Shown here: one piece after another, positions 1-12,155 of the stretch
Layout of the letters: every line of letters begins with the position of its first letter
How positions within the stretch are numbered: position 1 is the first letter of the stretch
NCBI GenBank assembly: GCA_002221725.1
Contig: NJFT01000004.1
Location: 248,001-312,000, forward strand
Length of the DNA stretch: 64,000 nt
Direction: 5' to 3'
DNA from: Scedosporium boydii
Lineage: Eukaryota > Ascomycota > Sordariomycetes > Microascales > Microascaceae
Program-made: the position numbers and the translations under genes
Notes under the pieces: generated by a model
What the model was told of the DNA's origin: nothing
What the model saw: only the letters and a program-made list of their open reading frames with translations
Databases searched by the model: none

Positions 1-724
1 TTTTAGAAAGTCAATTCCCAAACTTCGGCAGGATAAGGTGTGCTCGGCCTCGATGTCGCAAAGCGAATCTGGCGAGGCTGTCCTGGCACTTGTGCCCTCC
101 TCGTACCCCATATACTTTCACCATCTGTTCTTCGAGATCTGACAACCAATCCTCTTATAGGGTTGAAGCTCCTCTCTTTTTTTTCCACCTGCTCCTTCTT
201 TTCCTTTCTCGCTTCTTTAAGGTATCAGACTAGCTCTTTGCCTTCACCCCAGAGTTGTCTGGGGGCGCCGAGGGATGGGCGGAGCTATTGTTCAATGCTT
301 TCCAAGGTTGCACTCCATCAGGCCGGGATCGGGATAGCGTGGGGGAACGCGAGCTTTTTCACTCCCTGCTCTAACCTTATCAATCAATATACATCATTGA
401 TCTTCGTTCATCTTACCTTTAAATCATCGACGCTGCCTACCAGATCCTAGTCTCCAACTTCACAAGCTAAAGAATTCCTCGTTCTCCTCAGTTCCCAGCG
501 TTGAGCCCGTGTCCTGGTCGTTCCTGTTCCTCAATCTAAGCCGGTCCGCGTCCGAGCTTTGATAGGACAATCCCGTATCTCCGTGTTCTTCATATCAAAA
601 AGACTGAGTAGAAAGCGCTTGAAAACAACACCCGCACAATAGACCAAGCCCTCCCTCCGCCCCTCTGGGAGCTCCTCATTGTCTCCAGCCGCTACTTCCA
701 AAAGAAACAAAGGACACACAAAAA
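1..724. other. Upstream intergenic / promoter of PQ-loop gene
   Basis: No coding frame with fungal codon structure or recognisable similarity is visible. The last 100 bases before the ATG are A-rich (CACACAAAAAATGG context), as expected for a fungal 5' leader. Otherwise nothing specific is seen. Confidence 0.5.
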
Positions 725-1531
725 ATGGATAATCCAATAGCCGCAAATATCCTAGGAACCGCCGGCGCCGTCTGCTGGTCCATCCAGGTCCGTCCACCCG
801 CGATGATCACCACATCACTCCCTCCCTAAGAAAAGGAAAGGGAACAACCAAAACTTATATAACCCCCCAAACCACAGCTCATCCCCCAAATCATCAAAAA
901 CTACCGCCTCCACAGCACCAAGGGCCTCCACCACACAATGTACATGTCCTGGGCTATCGCCGGCATCCCCCTCGGCGTCTACAACCTCGCCCAAGACCTC
1001 AACGTAGCCCTCCAAGTCCAACCCAACATCCTCATCTTCCTCAGTCTCGTCGCATGGGCCCAGTGCAAATATTACGGCGATCGTTGGCGCTTACCCCGCG
1101 TGCTGCTCGCCACGGCTGTAGTCGGCGCTTTGATCGGAGGCGCGGAGGCCGGGTTGTATTTTGCGCTGAGGTTAGGAAAGAGGAGAGGGGTCGAGTGGCC
1201 TTTGACGCTGATGGCTGTGTTGGCTGCGCTGTTGCTTGCTGTTGGCGTGTTACGGTATTATTGGGAGATTTATAAGGCGAGATCCGTTCAGGGTATTTCG
1301 TACATGTTTGTCTCTATCGATGCTGGCGGGGACCTCGTTTCGATTCTTGCTATCTTGTTTAGCCCGCGGATTGATGTTGTGGGCATCGTCGTTTACTCGG
1401 TCGAGTTGGTACTTTGGATCGGGATTGGACTCTTGGGCGTTCATTATAGGCTGCGGGTGTGGATATGCAAGAAGCTGTCGAAAGAAAAAAAAGAAGAAGA
1501 AGAAGAAGAAGAAGAAGAAGAAAATAGTTGA
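725..1531 (+). CDS. PQ-loop repeat membrane protein
   Basis: Two exons, 725-787 and 878-1531, give a 238-residue protein; the intron is 90 nt with GT..AG ends. Exon 1 supplies the start of the first helix, and the junction restores the PQ-loop signature LIPQIIKNYR followed by STKGL. A second, less canonical repeat lies near YYWEIYKARSVQGISYMF. About seven hydrophobic segments are visible, the family's usual topology. PQ-loop proteins (cystinosin, yeast Ypq and related types) are mostly vacuolar or lysosomal transporters, often for basic amino acids or cystine. The substrate here cannot be told. The C-terminus ends in a run of about a dozen glutamates encoded by a GAA microsatellite just before the stop. 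The family call is firm; subfamily and location are inference. Confidence 0.88.
1491..1521 (+). repeat. (GAA)n microsatellite
   Basis: About ten uninterrupted AAG/GAA triplets sit inside the 3' end of the PQ-loop coding region and encode its polyglutamate tail. The following bases give the Asn-Ser and TGA end. Length variation in multiples of three would change only the tail length. Confidence 0.9.
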
Positions 1532-2144
1532 ACCCAAGCGAATCTACATCCATCAGTGACGCCGATTTCCTGCCCCCGCTATAAGGAGACATGCCGGATT
1601 CTCATCCCCCCAGGTCCGTCGAACTGTGAGACCACGATATGGTATATCGTCTACCCTGTACCGCCAGAAGCCAGCCGGGACTGGCATCGGTAGACCAGTA
1701 ACTCGAACTACTCAGGTCAATCATTTGCACTCGAGCAACCATCAGAATCACACAAAAACGTCGTTTCTCCAAGTTGCTCATTCCATAATACAACTTATTG
1801 ATGCCATGCCAAAGTAACTACCCCCTGAACAATCCAATGATCGCTCCAAATTCGGCCGTACAGAAACACCTGCGCATCAAATCCGGGGCCTCTTGAGCAA
1901 ATTCGCTCTGTCCAGCGGCATACATCCCTTCGTAGAAACATTTTCATATGATCCATGATTCGTCCCGGCTCCCAGAGCTAGAGGGCGCACATTCCATATT
2001 CCACACCGGCCGCGAACTTCGCGTCACTCTCAGTTACAAATACATTTCATAAAACATCTAGCCTCACCTTGACCTTTGTTGCAAGGTTTCGACTCAAGAA
2101 CTTTTGACCGTGACATTTTGGCAAAAAAGAATGACATTTTCCCA
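1532..2144. other. Convergent 3' intergenic region
   Basis: Lies between the ends of the PQ-loop gene (plus) and the purine permease gene (minus). It probably holds both 3' UTRs. No coding signal is seen. Confidence 0.5.
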
Positions 2145-4569
2145 TCAATCCTTTGTTGAGGGAGATCGCGTCATGAATGCCTGCGGAGGGGAGGCAACGC
2201 TCATGCTGGCCTTGCCATCCGACGCCGAATTCTGGCAAGACAGGTCAACCGAGCTTTGCCCATCTCCGAGATTCAGACCTCGCTTGCTCTGGCTTGCCGG
2301 GTCGACATTCTCGCGGCGCATTCGGCGCCTATTCACCGCACGTACGAACCATGGTTGCTGTCCTGGTCCTTTCCATGTCCAGTACTCCTTGAGGTCATAC
2401 TCACGTGGTTCTAGTCGACCTCGAGAAATCCACACGACGGCCCCAATGGTAAGGTTAAGAGCGGCGTATACGAACAAACCCCTGTGTGAGACATGTTAGC
2501 ATTGTGTATGCGTGATATAGAATTTTTGACAACATGAGATTATGACCTACGCAATGAGTCCGTAAGCCACGCTGTAACTGAACGGGATGAAGGCCATGAC
2601 AACGAATGACGGGATTGCATCTCCCACGTATCTCCAGTTGATGGCTGTTATTTGACGAATCATCATGCAGCCAACCTACAGACATTCAGTCAGTGAGCAT
2701 TACCTTTCTTATGTAATTGGGCTGAGAGACATTCTTACCAGCATCAGGGTGCATCCGGTGGCCCACGGAGGAATAGACGCAAAGATTGGGGCAAAGAAGA
2801 TTGAGATCAGGAAGCATAGGCTCGTTGTCATCGAGGTCAACCCAGTCCTGCCACCTTCGGCAATGCCGGCTCCGCTCTCGATAAAGGCTGTGACCGGAGA
2901 ACATCCAAAGAGTGAGGCTAGGGAGATGCACGATGCATCTGTGCAATAGGCGAGAGTGGATCGTGGGAAGTCTCCGTCACTAGGGTCAACTACACCACAG
3001 AACCTCACCATCGAGTAGAGTGTCGCCGTGGCGTCGATGATATCCACGTAAAGGAATGTAAACAGGGCAAGAACAAATTGCGAGCCCTTGGACGTGATAT
3101 CCCAGTCGAGCTGGCCCAAGGTGTGCTGAATCGGATGTAACTCAGCAACTTTTTTGAAGAACTCAAAGCGCGAGTTACCATCTGGTGTATCAGGAAAGTA
3201 TGTAATTGACGTATTTCGCCTTGTGTTCATCCCCGTTGTTAGTCTTGTTGTTAGTCTTGTGTGATTAGGAGATGCCATTTGATGTTGAGTTTTTCTTTAC
3301 TTACGGCCATGAGAGGATTGAAACAAAGGCAATTCCAAGAACAAGGGCATATTTGACTCGGAACGCCATGAGGAAAGAGCTCAGAACACCTCCTCCGAGC
3401 ACTCCAACCCAGAGCTATGAGAGGTCAGTAAGCGAGCCTGCTAAATTTTCATGGCAGGTAAGAGACCAAGACTCACTTTGGGGTTGGTCATCAAGCCTCC
3501 ATCACACATGCCCGTGTCCGCGTTAATCTGCTCCGGGCGACATCCCGCCAGGGCGAGAGGAGTAGCATGCCATCCACCAGTGATTGCACCAATGCCTGCC
3601 GAGTACGAAAGACCAATCTCGGTTAGGAACATGCCAATTCCGACCCCGGTCGCTGTCTTTATCGTCGCCGGTATGAGCTTGACGAGCCATTGCCGCATTC
3701 CAGTCAGGGCGAGAAAGATGAAGACCAAGCCTTCTACAAACACGGCAGTCAATGCCAACCTGTATGGGATTGTTCCGGAGCCGTTGACCCCGACGACCTG
3801 GAAGGCGAAATAGGCGTTTAGGCCCATGCCCGGTCTATATTCGGGGTTGCCTATTAGCCTAGCGAACTCGAATTGATTGGGTCCTGGAGCAGCAAACTTA
3901 CCCGAGAGCGACAGGGAGGTTTGTCAAAAATCCGAATAGAAAGCTCGAAAAGCCGGCAACGGCGGCGGTTGCTGTGATGAGGTCTCTCCTTACCTCTGAA
4001 GGTCGCAATTACCAGGTTAGTCTGCCGAATATCGAGCGCGGATATGATGGGGTTCTTCTTCACCTTCTTTGCAAGCGCTATACGATTCTATATCATTGCA
4101 ATCCAACCTGTTGGTCAAGTCGCACTCACAGGTTCCACCAGTTTGGGAGAGGATGGCGGCCTGTGAGGGAATGCCTGTCAGCTATCGTTCCATACCGTCT
4201 ACCTAGGGGTTGTCCGTGGTTCATTGATTCAGGGAGGAATCCATACATTGACGGCTATGATGTACGCCATTGTTGCGAAAGTAGTTATTCCCGCCCGGAC
4301 CTCTGCGAGAAATGTGGCAGTTGGGATTTCCTTGGGCTAGATAAAGATAATACAGTTAGTTCCAAGGAATCCAGCAATGTCCGTCGTGATTGCAGCGGTT
4401 CACTTACATGTCCAGAACCTCTAAGCCTAAAGATTCGGCCAAAAGTAGAAGACGACACAGTATCGTCGAGCGCCATGATAGAACGGACCCATCCACGGAA
4501 CTTTTCCTTAAGGCTCGCCATTAGAGGAAGCGGCTCCTGGGGCGGTTCTGTATGCTCCATTTGTTCCAT
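2145..4569 (-). CDS. azgA: AzgA-type purine (adenine/guanine/hypoxanthine) permease
   Basis: Nine exons (4569-4408, 4336-4247, 4160-4064, 3995-3902, 3834-3477, 3414-3305, 3219-2739, 2675-2551, 2481-2145) splice in frame to 617 residues. Family blocks appear in order: GRIFRLRGSGH at the N-terminus, FLAEVRAGITTFATMAYII, SQTGGTC, ACKEEVRRDLITATAAVAG, LTNLPVALGPGMGLNAYFAF, VAVFVEG-like and PYRLALTAVF segments, then YALVLGIAF and GLFVYAALN near the end. This is the fungal NCS2-like AzgA family, which imports purines by H+ symport at the plasma membrane. The start is the first ATG of the frame, with a second in-frame ATG three codons later. The C-terminal 90 residues are hydrophilic and cytosolic. 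The family is usually driven by purine and nitrogen regulators; no site is claimed here. Family is firm; exact purine preference is inferred. Confidence 0.93.
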
Positions 4570-7500
4570 CTCGCAGGTTCTTAGCTGTTTCTAGTCTCTG
4601 ATATACAGAGTACACAGCTCGGTAGTTATTCGAAATAAAGAGGGGACCGGGGAGAAGGGGAAATTTAGATGAAAACGGATTAGAGCTGAAGTATTCGGCA
4701 GCTCTCACCTCCACCACGGCCGCGCTGTCGTGTTGTCTGGGCTGAGATGAAGGAAATGAATCCAAAAGAAGCAGGATAACGCCAAGCAGAGCGGACTTCT
4801 CCAGCCGTAAAGCGGGTAGAGGAGGAGGGATAGAGGTAGAGGGTAGTCGACGAGGATTCCAATGCTTCGATAGGAAGAATCAGTTTGAACAATACCAGAA
4901 TCTTGAGAGCTGCCAAATCTGGAGGGGTACCCAATTTGATAAACCCTTCGGCGGTGGCGGCAGCACACAAGCGTCGAAGAAGCAAGTCAATCAAGGGATC
5001 GGCATCGACAGACACCGGCCACTTCTGGAGGGGTTGGCAGATAGGGATGACAAGTGAAAACTTGGAGGATGGAGATGTGATGCAGATATGCAAGAGGATG
5101 GACGTGGCCAAGAAAGGGGTCAAGGAACCTTTCTTCCTAGCACCAACCTGTGAAGTGTGAAGCGGGAAACTTGCTTATTCTTGAAGAGGGTAAGGATGGG
5201 GCGGGCACGCTTCACAGTTAGGTGCTGACGTAGAAACCACCGGTCGTGTCAAGAAAGTCTGGAACGATCAGAGAACCTTGTCCCGAAGCGGAAAAGGAAT
5301 CATGAGGTGGTGGAGGGATGAAAGGATACAGCTGATCTTTATGAAAAAGAGGATATGTGCCCTAGGATAGGGTTCAAATCAGATGAAGTAAACACTTCAA
5401 AATGGAATGAAAAAATTGATTAAGAAACATCAATAGAGGCAAGTATCCATGGGTGGAAGGAACCATCCTTGTGAATAATGAAAAATCAACTCCTGCACCT
5501 TGAACATCAAAGTAGGTCCCAAGAAATGGGAAAGATCTATGGGAGGCAGGTGGCATGGACCCTGGCTTTGCCTTCCTTCTATCTTCATGCGGGGGCTAGT
5601 CCAAGGCAGGTCCTATTGCGCCTTCTCTACTTCGTAGATGGAGACTCGGAGAAGGAGACTCGAAAAAGTACTTTTCGGCTGCGCACTCTGACGTCTTGCG
5701 CCTTCCCTAGTCTGAGCTGTTTCGGTCCCGGTCAGTGAGGGAAAGAGCACTCGTACCCGCTCATGTACTTGGATCCTCGAGAGAAATTGACGTCTTATTT
5801 TAGTAGACGGTAAGGCACATATCCGACAGGATCCTTTGATCTTAAGTCTAATACAATCAGAGCCGAAAAATGAGTTTAGACTTGCAGCTTTTGGGGACCG
5901 TGAGCGAGGAGGTCAGTTCTCACGGGGCCTACTATGGAGACATGTAGTAGCTTCACAATGGATATGAAAGTGTCTCCTTACACGTCTATTGTTTCATGGG
6001 CTACCCGATCTGATAGTCTCATCCACAATGGACTATTATACACTAGGCCCTCAGCTTTGGCTTCTTCGTCGTCGGCACTCCACGCGAGGGTCCCTCCCCC
6101 GCCTCAATAGCGCCTTCAGATGTCGGGACGAGCGACACTAGCAGTTTAGTGAAAAAGCCATGAAACCCCGGCCAAGATAGGATATAATGTACGAAGTAAT
6201 ATAAAAGAGGCTTGCTGCTGCTGGAAATTCCTAAGCGATGGCCAGTGGGCATCATCCTTGGGAAGCCGCCCGGAAAATCGAGGGTCTCATCAATGGTGCT
6301 TGAAGAAAGTGCTGCAGTCGTGGTGTCTTTCGCGGACGTCGGGTCGGGAAAAATGAGAAAACCGGGGGGGAATTACCAATAGTGGCACTACCCCGGACAT
6401 CTTGGCGATGTTAGCTAGCTCAGGGCTTTCCGGGACCGGGTCTATGGACACTGCTGCTCAATGCCTGATGCCTGGTTGTTTTCAGTCCCTGAACCTTGTT
6501 TTTCTGTCTGGTTCTGAGGAAGCAATATAATTTGGCCAGCTCCTTCCACGATCTGAATCTTTCTATTAGTGTCTGTGCGCAAAGCCGGGCAATCCGTGTC
6601 AGCCATTCAACCATTTTGATGTCATCTCGTTCTTCGCCACAGTACGTCGTACTAGTAGACTCGTCCAGGAAAGCCGCACATCTTCCCATTGTCCACGATA
6701 CCATCAACTTCTCCGCCGCAGGCCGGTGACGTATGGCCAGTTTGCCCTTCCATCCCGGTAACATCATCAACTAGTTTAGGTGCTCAAGCTCCCTTGCGAC
6801 AGAGGCGGAACAATCACTGACCGGTCCCCATCCCCCACTTCGCCAAAGTTTCCTTGGAGGCGGGTGTATAACTGAGATTTTCAGTGAAGCACTTTTGAAG
6901 AAGACGTCAGCCTTGTCCAAGAAGCAATTGCTAGCGTGGCGATTGCTGAACATTTCAAATTCGGCCTGTTCGTATCCCGGAGCAGTATGTATGCCTCCAG
7001 ACGTGAAACGCCACTGGGTAATATATGCAGCCCATGCGATTGCTGCAGACACCCTCTTCTCAGGCACCAGTCCCCTTGGAAGTGAAGCACACAAGTTGAC
7101 AAATAGACGCCAGTGATAGGTTGATGAGCATTGGTCCTTGCATAAAACTATACGCGAGACGTCCGTCTCGTCACCCGAGCTTGCACACGACTTCATGTGC
7201 GGTTCGACATGACAAGTGCCTTGCCGAGAACTTCCCTTCTGTGGTTAGACTTTACTTTTTTATTCTGGCCCGTTCCTGTGACCCGCCACCGTGTTGTCCA
7301 GTTGAGACGCTGACGGGCGCTGTGTCGTGACAGGCGGCAGCCTTGCTGCTATTTGTTGTTTCCTCCTCTCTTTTCCTTCGCAATTTGGCGGTGTCGAGTT
7401 GCTTCTTCTTGAAGCACTCGCCGCATCCACTAAGCCCGCAGCGCATGACATAAGTTGCTTTGATCAATCGAAGCAGATGCAAGGGAGAATAAAAGAGGAA

Positions 7501-10500
7501 AGAAAAATCAAGCATCACGGATACTGACTCAGATCATACATCTGCTCTCTTGATCACCCAGCCCAGCGTTCGATACTACCAGCCTTCCTCCTCGCCTGTT
7601 TTATGAGGTGCATTTCCACCAATGACTCCGTAACCACAGGTGGCGGGCGCTTCCAAATCTGTTTTGCCCGCTTCCTCCCCATTGCAAAGATAAGACCCAT
7701 AATACTTGAGCGTACAGTAGCCTTTTTGCATCATGATGGGCGGGCACCAGGGAGGAAAGTTGCTTCTTTCGTTTACGAAATGATGGAGGACAATCTCTTG
7801 GCCCCCGCTATATACCCGAGTGTGAGAAGCGTGTGGGATGCCCCTCGAGATGCAGACCCTCCTGGAGAATCTGAAGACTCGTTCTGCAGGTGACTCGCGA
7901 TGTTCGGACGAGGAATCGAGCTTTGACATGGCGGTGCCGGGATGAGCTGGATGTCAAATTTTAGACCGCTGGCCAAGGGAAGAGCACAGCTTACACAAAG
8001 CACAAGGTGCACAGAGACAGAGGACATCATCGAAACCCCCTCTCAGTGTTTGTCTCACACAACGCGCCGCCATGCGGCAATGTCCCTACAAGTGTGCCAA
8101 AGAAGCTCCAAAGAAGCTCAAGCTGTGTAATAGTGAGCTTTCCCGTCTCAGCCAAGGGCGGAGTCACGGCGGAGCCATTCTCCACATATTGCAGTTCCCC
8201 TTACTCTCACTTGACCAATATCATTGTTCTTAAACTCCGACCCCAAAGTCGGTCTAGTCTCGAGTTTATTCAGAGCCTTAGTTTCCTTAACTAGGGGCTC
8301 GGTATGCAAGGCCTCAATATGCTCCTAGGCTATCGACAGCTAATGTGGAGATGAGGATCACATCTAATTTAACATCATCTCCGGAGACCGAATAAAGGTA
8401 CACACATGCTAGAGTTGACGTGGTGCTGCCCAAATGAAACTCGTCTTCCTTGTAAACTGGACGGTACATAAAGCACGAAACCGCACTCTATGATAATATG
8501 ATATTGACTCTGTCAAACTGACCAAAATCGAGGGCGATTCAGTGTCGCGGGGCAAGGGGAAGCAATCCCACGCACGGGGATCAATAGGACAAAAAAAAAT
8601 TCAATAATACTATTCATAGCTAGCAACCCAACAGGGATGAGCAGACATGCGCAGCTCACACTGCTTTTTTCAGCTGGGCGTCTCCCGCGTGGATCGACTA
8701 AACCGAACCAGGTATTGGTTCGACCAATCTCAGCTCTCTGGTGCCCTGGCGTGGCCCGGCAGTCAAAAGGGTGGTGGCCCCGGCGCCACCGCCGATCGGG
8801 ACCCTGCACATCTGGTGCCAAGACGGGGGTCACCATGCCAGCCGGATCCTATGAAATCAAGGGGCAGAGTTTTTCTTTGGTTTTTGTTTCTTATTGTGCC
8901 ATTACGAAATAGCTCGTTAGTTTGGGTTCAGCGGAACGGATCCGCCTTGATTTGAGTGAAAAGTATGACACCACCGTGTGCCCTCTTACTTCCAGTGCTT
9001 GCTCTGCAAGCATTGCTTTACGGTGCCCTATACCTATGTAGCTTGACGAGAGTTGGTCACCAGTGCGTCGTGATGCGAATTTCCCGCTTCGTCACACCGA
9101 TATTTCCGTAATGCCAACGCACATCTCACAGCCCTTATATGCCGTCTGGCCCAAGAATAATACTCGCGTTCCTGCGAGCCTAAGGCCCAGCGCGTGATGC
9201 AAGCTTGATTCGACAGATTTTATAAAAATTTCTCTCAGGAGCACCTGTTCACTTGGTATGCCGCAAAAGTAGGTCTCCCCAATCCCAGCCGCCGGAGATA
9301 AATTAGACAAGGAAGTCAAGCCGCAACAACCTTGTCCGAGTATGTATTGTTGTCAATAATGCGGGATGTCACGGTGCACGAGCGTCCCCCCGAGATCATT
9401 TACCAAAAAAGAGAAAAAAAATTACGCTGTAAGTCCCGTCGAATAGGGTCGATATCCGACATCCTGGGATCACCCTCCTTCAGTTGCTGGCGACGCAAGT
9501 AATCCCTGGGACGACAACACACAAACGTGGGCATGGAGAGAGGTACACTGAAACTCGTTTCAAAGGGTATTAGTCCGCCTGCGCGCGTCCCTGGAGTTCG
9601 GACTACGACAACTATTACCAAGGGAGTAGGATATTTGTTTGCCCTTCATTACTATGGGGGACGTGGCAGCCCAACCTGCGGCCGCGGGCTTGTGGCCATC
9701 TTCGGCTCAGATGCCATCGTCCTTCACACACCACTGCGTAATCCCTGGGTGATCTAAAATGTCCCTTGGTTTCAGCCCTGACATGGCGAGATGAGAAGGT
9801 TGACAGGGCGTATATGGTAATGGACCCTCAGAGGACATGGTGAAATGGCATGAGATGCACAACCTAGTTCGTACAAGCCAAGCATAGATGTACCATGAAT
9901 TGATCTCAACCAATGGCAGGACCTCAATATTACGAGATGAGGAAACCGCATTCCCGCCATGTTCATAGCTCGAAGCTGCGTCCCGCTGGTTTCTCTCACG
10001 GTGCTCTCGGCACCCCATGGTCTAACCAAGCATAGACAAGCTTCACATCAAGAGGTCCTAGATATTTGCGGGGTCAGCTGTACTACTTTGTAAGGAGTGA
10101 GTCAAGACAATGAGCCCTCGATGTTGGGAAGTCGGGCGCCAACCGAGTCTGTGTGTCTGGCGTCTTAGTTCCTCCCAGGGGGCGATGCAAATAATCTCGG
10201 GTTGTGCTCAGATCGGACTCCTATCTGATCGCACTCAGGTCATTCAATCATTCCACCATCCTCTATTCAGTAGTTGTTGGGGCTCGTTGTACACTACGGA
10301 AGGGGAGATCTGAACGAGTTCCGTGCAAGACCTTACTTGAAGTAGACACGTCCTGTCGGCAAGGGTGGCTTTGAGCGCGTGGAAGCGAAGAATGTAGAAT
10401 TGAGCCCAGTCAATATTGACACTGGGAGAGTGAGAGTGAGCTTTCTCCGAGACCAGCAGATACGCTGCAATATACCACTTAAATGCAGACTATGCAATCT

Positions 10501-12155
10501 CTGCACATGGGACTAATGCGCCGTCTCAGCCCTGTACATGCGACTGGCGTTCTCATGAGCGAACAGGACCTGCTGGGTTCAGGCATGTGGATATTCATCA
10601 TGCATTCGACGGGTACTTCGTAGTTGGATCAATCCCCATCGGAGCTCTGCCCATAATGTAACATAACTGCATTCAACATAGAGACCACCTGTGCAATGAC
10701 AGCCTCACACTTCTCTTATCATGGACGGTTGTTTTTCGGAGGAAGAAATGCTAACACTCATCCCGAATGACACTTCCGTGCGAAGCACGCATCAGATTGT
10801 GGGAACCAGAGGCTCAGGACCCCGGAACAGAGAGGGACAGGGAGCAAAGAAAAGCTAGCGGCCTTGCCGATCAATGGCAACTTCGAAGTATATCCCGTCT
10901 CAGCGTAGTGATAATAATGCACGGTACTTGCTTCCGTCACCTAAAAAGCCATCGAGCGGGTCGATATATCAATAGTCTCTTGCTTTTCCTCGTTAAGCTT
11001 CACCATACCTTTACCTGCTACTAAGAGAAATTGACAGGAAGGAGCTAAGAGCAATAAGGGACAAGAGTCTTCCCCATACGAGCGACAGGCTCGTACTTCG
11101 TACCTCGTCGCTCTCATCTCCCCCCTCCGCAGAGTTGAAGAACATGCTGGACCTCAGCATGGGATGGTATCATTGATCTCCTCAAATGCACTCCTTTATC
11201 AGGCCCCATAGGTAAGGTCATGGATTCGATAGTTGTTCGCATGGTTGATTGACGGTGAGTTCATCTTCCATACGCCCCAGCATCCCCTGCTCTCCTTGCA
11301 CAACCCAACCTGGTCGGAGAGAGCTGAGTTCAACGTCATTCCAAGCGGTTTGATGGCCTGTTCTAAGTCGTCAGCTCGGGAAGGGGCAAGGGCAAACCGA
11401 CAAATGACTGTCTCGGCCGTTCCTACCGCGACTTTCCAGATAGCTCTTAGACCCCTGCGATCGGTCATTTCCCCCCCTCCTGCCTTCCTTCTTTTGGCCG
11501 ATCAGGTCCTCCCGGTGGCGCCTGCTGCCGAATTGTTCGGAAATCCAGCTTCATGTATAAGCGCTTCCTTCTCAATTTGACTCGACTCTCGCTCACCTGC
11601 TCTCCCTGTAGACTCCCGGCACAGTATTAGATCCACTCCGACGGCACTCGACTCATTCGCCTTGTTCGGGCTCGCCACACGATAACTGCACCAACTGCGC
11701 TACATTCGGCCCTCCAGAACTCGCGTACACGGCCGCCAAGTCCTCCGACCCCATCAGTTTGTGCAGTGTGCGTCCGCTGTACCTTGCCATCAAATCCATC
11801 GCGGCTTAGATTGCCCTTGACAGCAAGGCTTCACTCAGCGACGTTGTGGCAGTTTTCAAGTGACAATCTTGAAATCGGACGGTGATATTAACTTCGCCTT
11901 TTTCCCCTTCCTAACTCCCGACGGGGTGGCATACCATATCCTGCCACGGTTCTAGTACAGCTGCGTTGGAGGGTTCTCAGGAGCTTGACGTTTGTGCGGC
12001 AGCACAAAGCTCGGGATCCTGCATTATTCGCACAGCTAACTCTCGTCCCTCCGATCACCGTCTGCGAGAGAATATCCCGAATCTCGTCGTCCCGTGGTTA
12101 CCTCACGCCGGTCACATCTCAGCCAAGTAACTCGAGATTGCGGTACATTGTCACA
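4570..12155. other. 7.6 kb gene-poor region
   Basis: No ORF here could be tied to a family or assembled into a convincing spliced gene. The first few hundred bases (4570-4900) should contain the purine permease promoter, and the last few hundred the promoter and leader of the methyltransferase-like gene. Three copies of the TACTTCGTA 9-mer lie at 5628, 10614 and 11094. Two adjacent minus-strand ORFs at 6420-7196 are protein-like but separated by a stop. No long direct or inverted repeats were noticed, so an old transposon is not evident. Confidence 0.5.

Noticed and set aside
7576..8030. Possible small secreted cysteine-containing protein (signal-like MMSSVSVHLVLCVSC start, minus strand)
   Set aside because: The signal-like start and the cysteine-bearing downstream segment are in different frames, and no intron with proper ends joins them.
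11985..12155. N-terminal extension of the methyltransferase-like protein
   Set aside because: The frame is open but has no ATG; the first ATG is at 12156.
4570..12155. Old transposon or RIP-mutated repeat in the gene-poor stretch
   Set aside because: No terminal repeats, no transposase or reverse-transcriptase fragments and no strong AT bias were seen.
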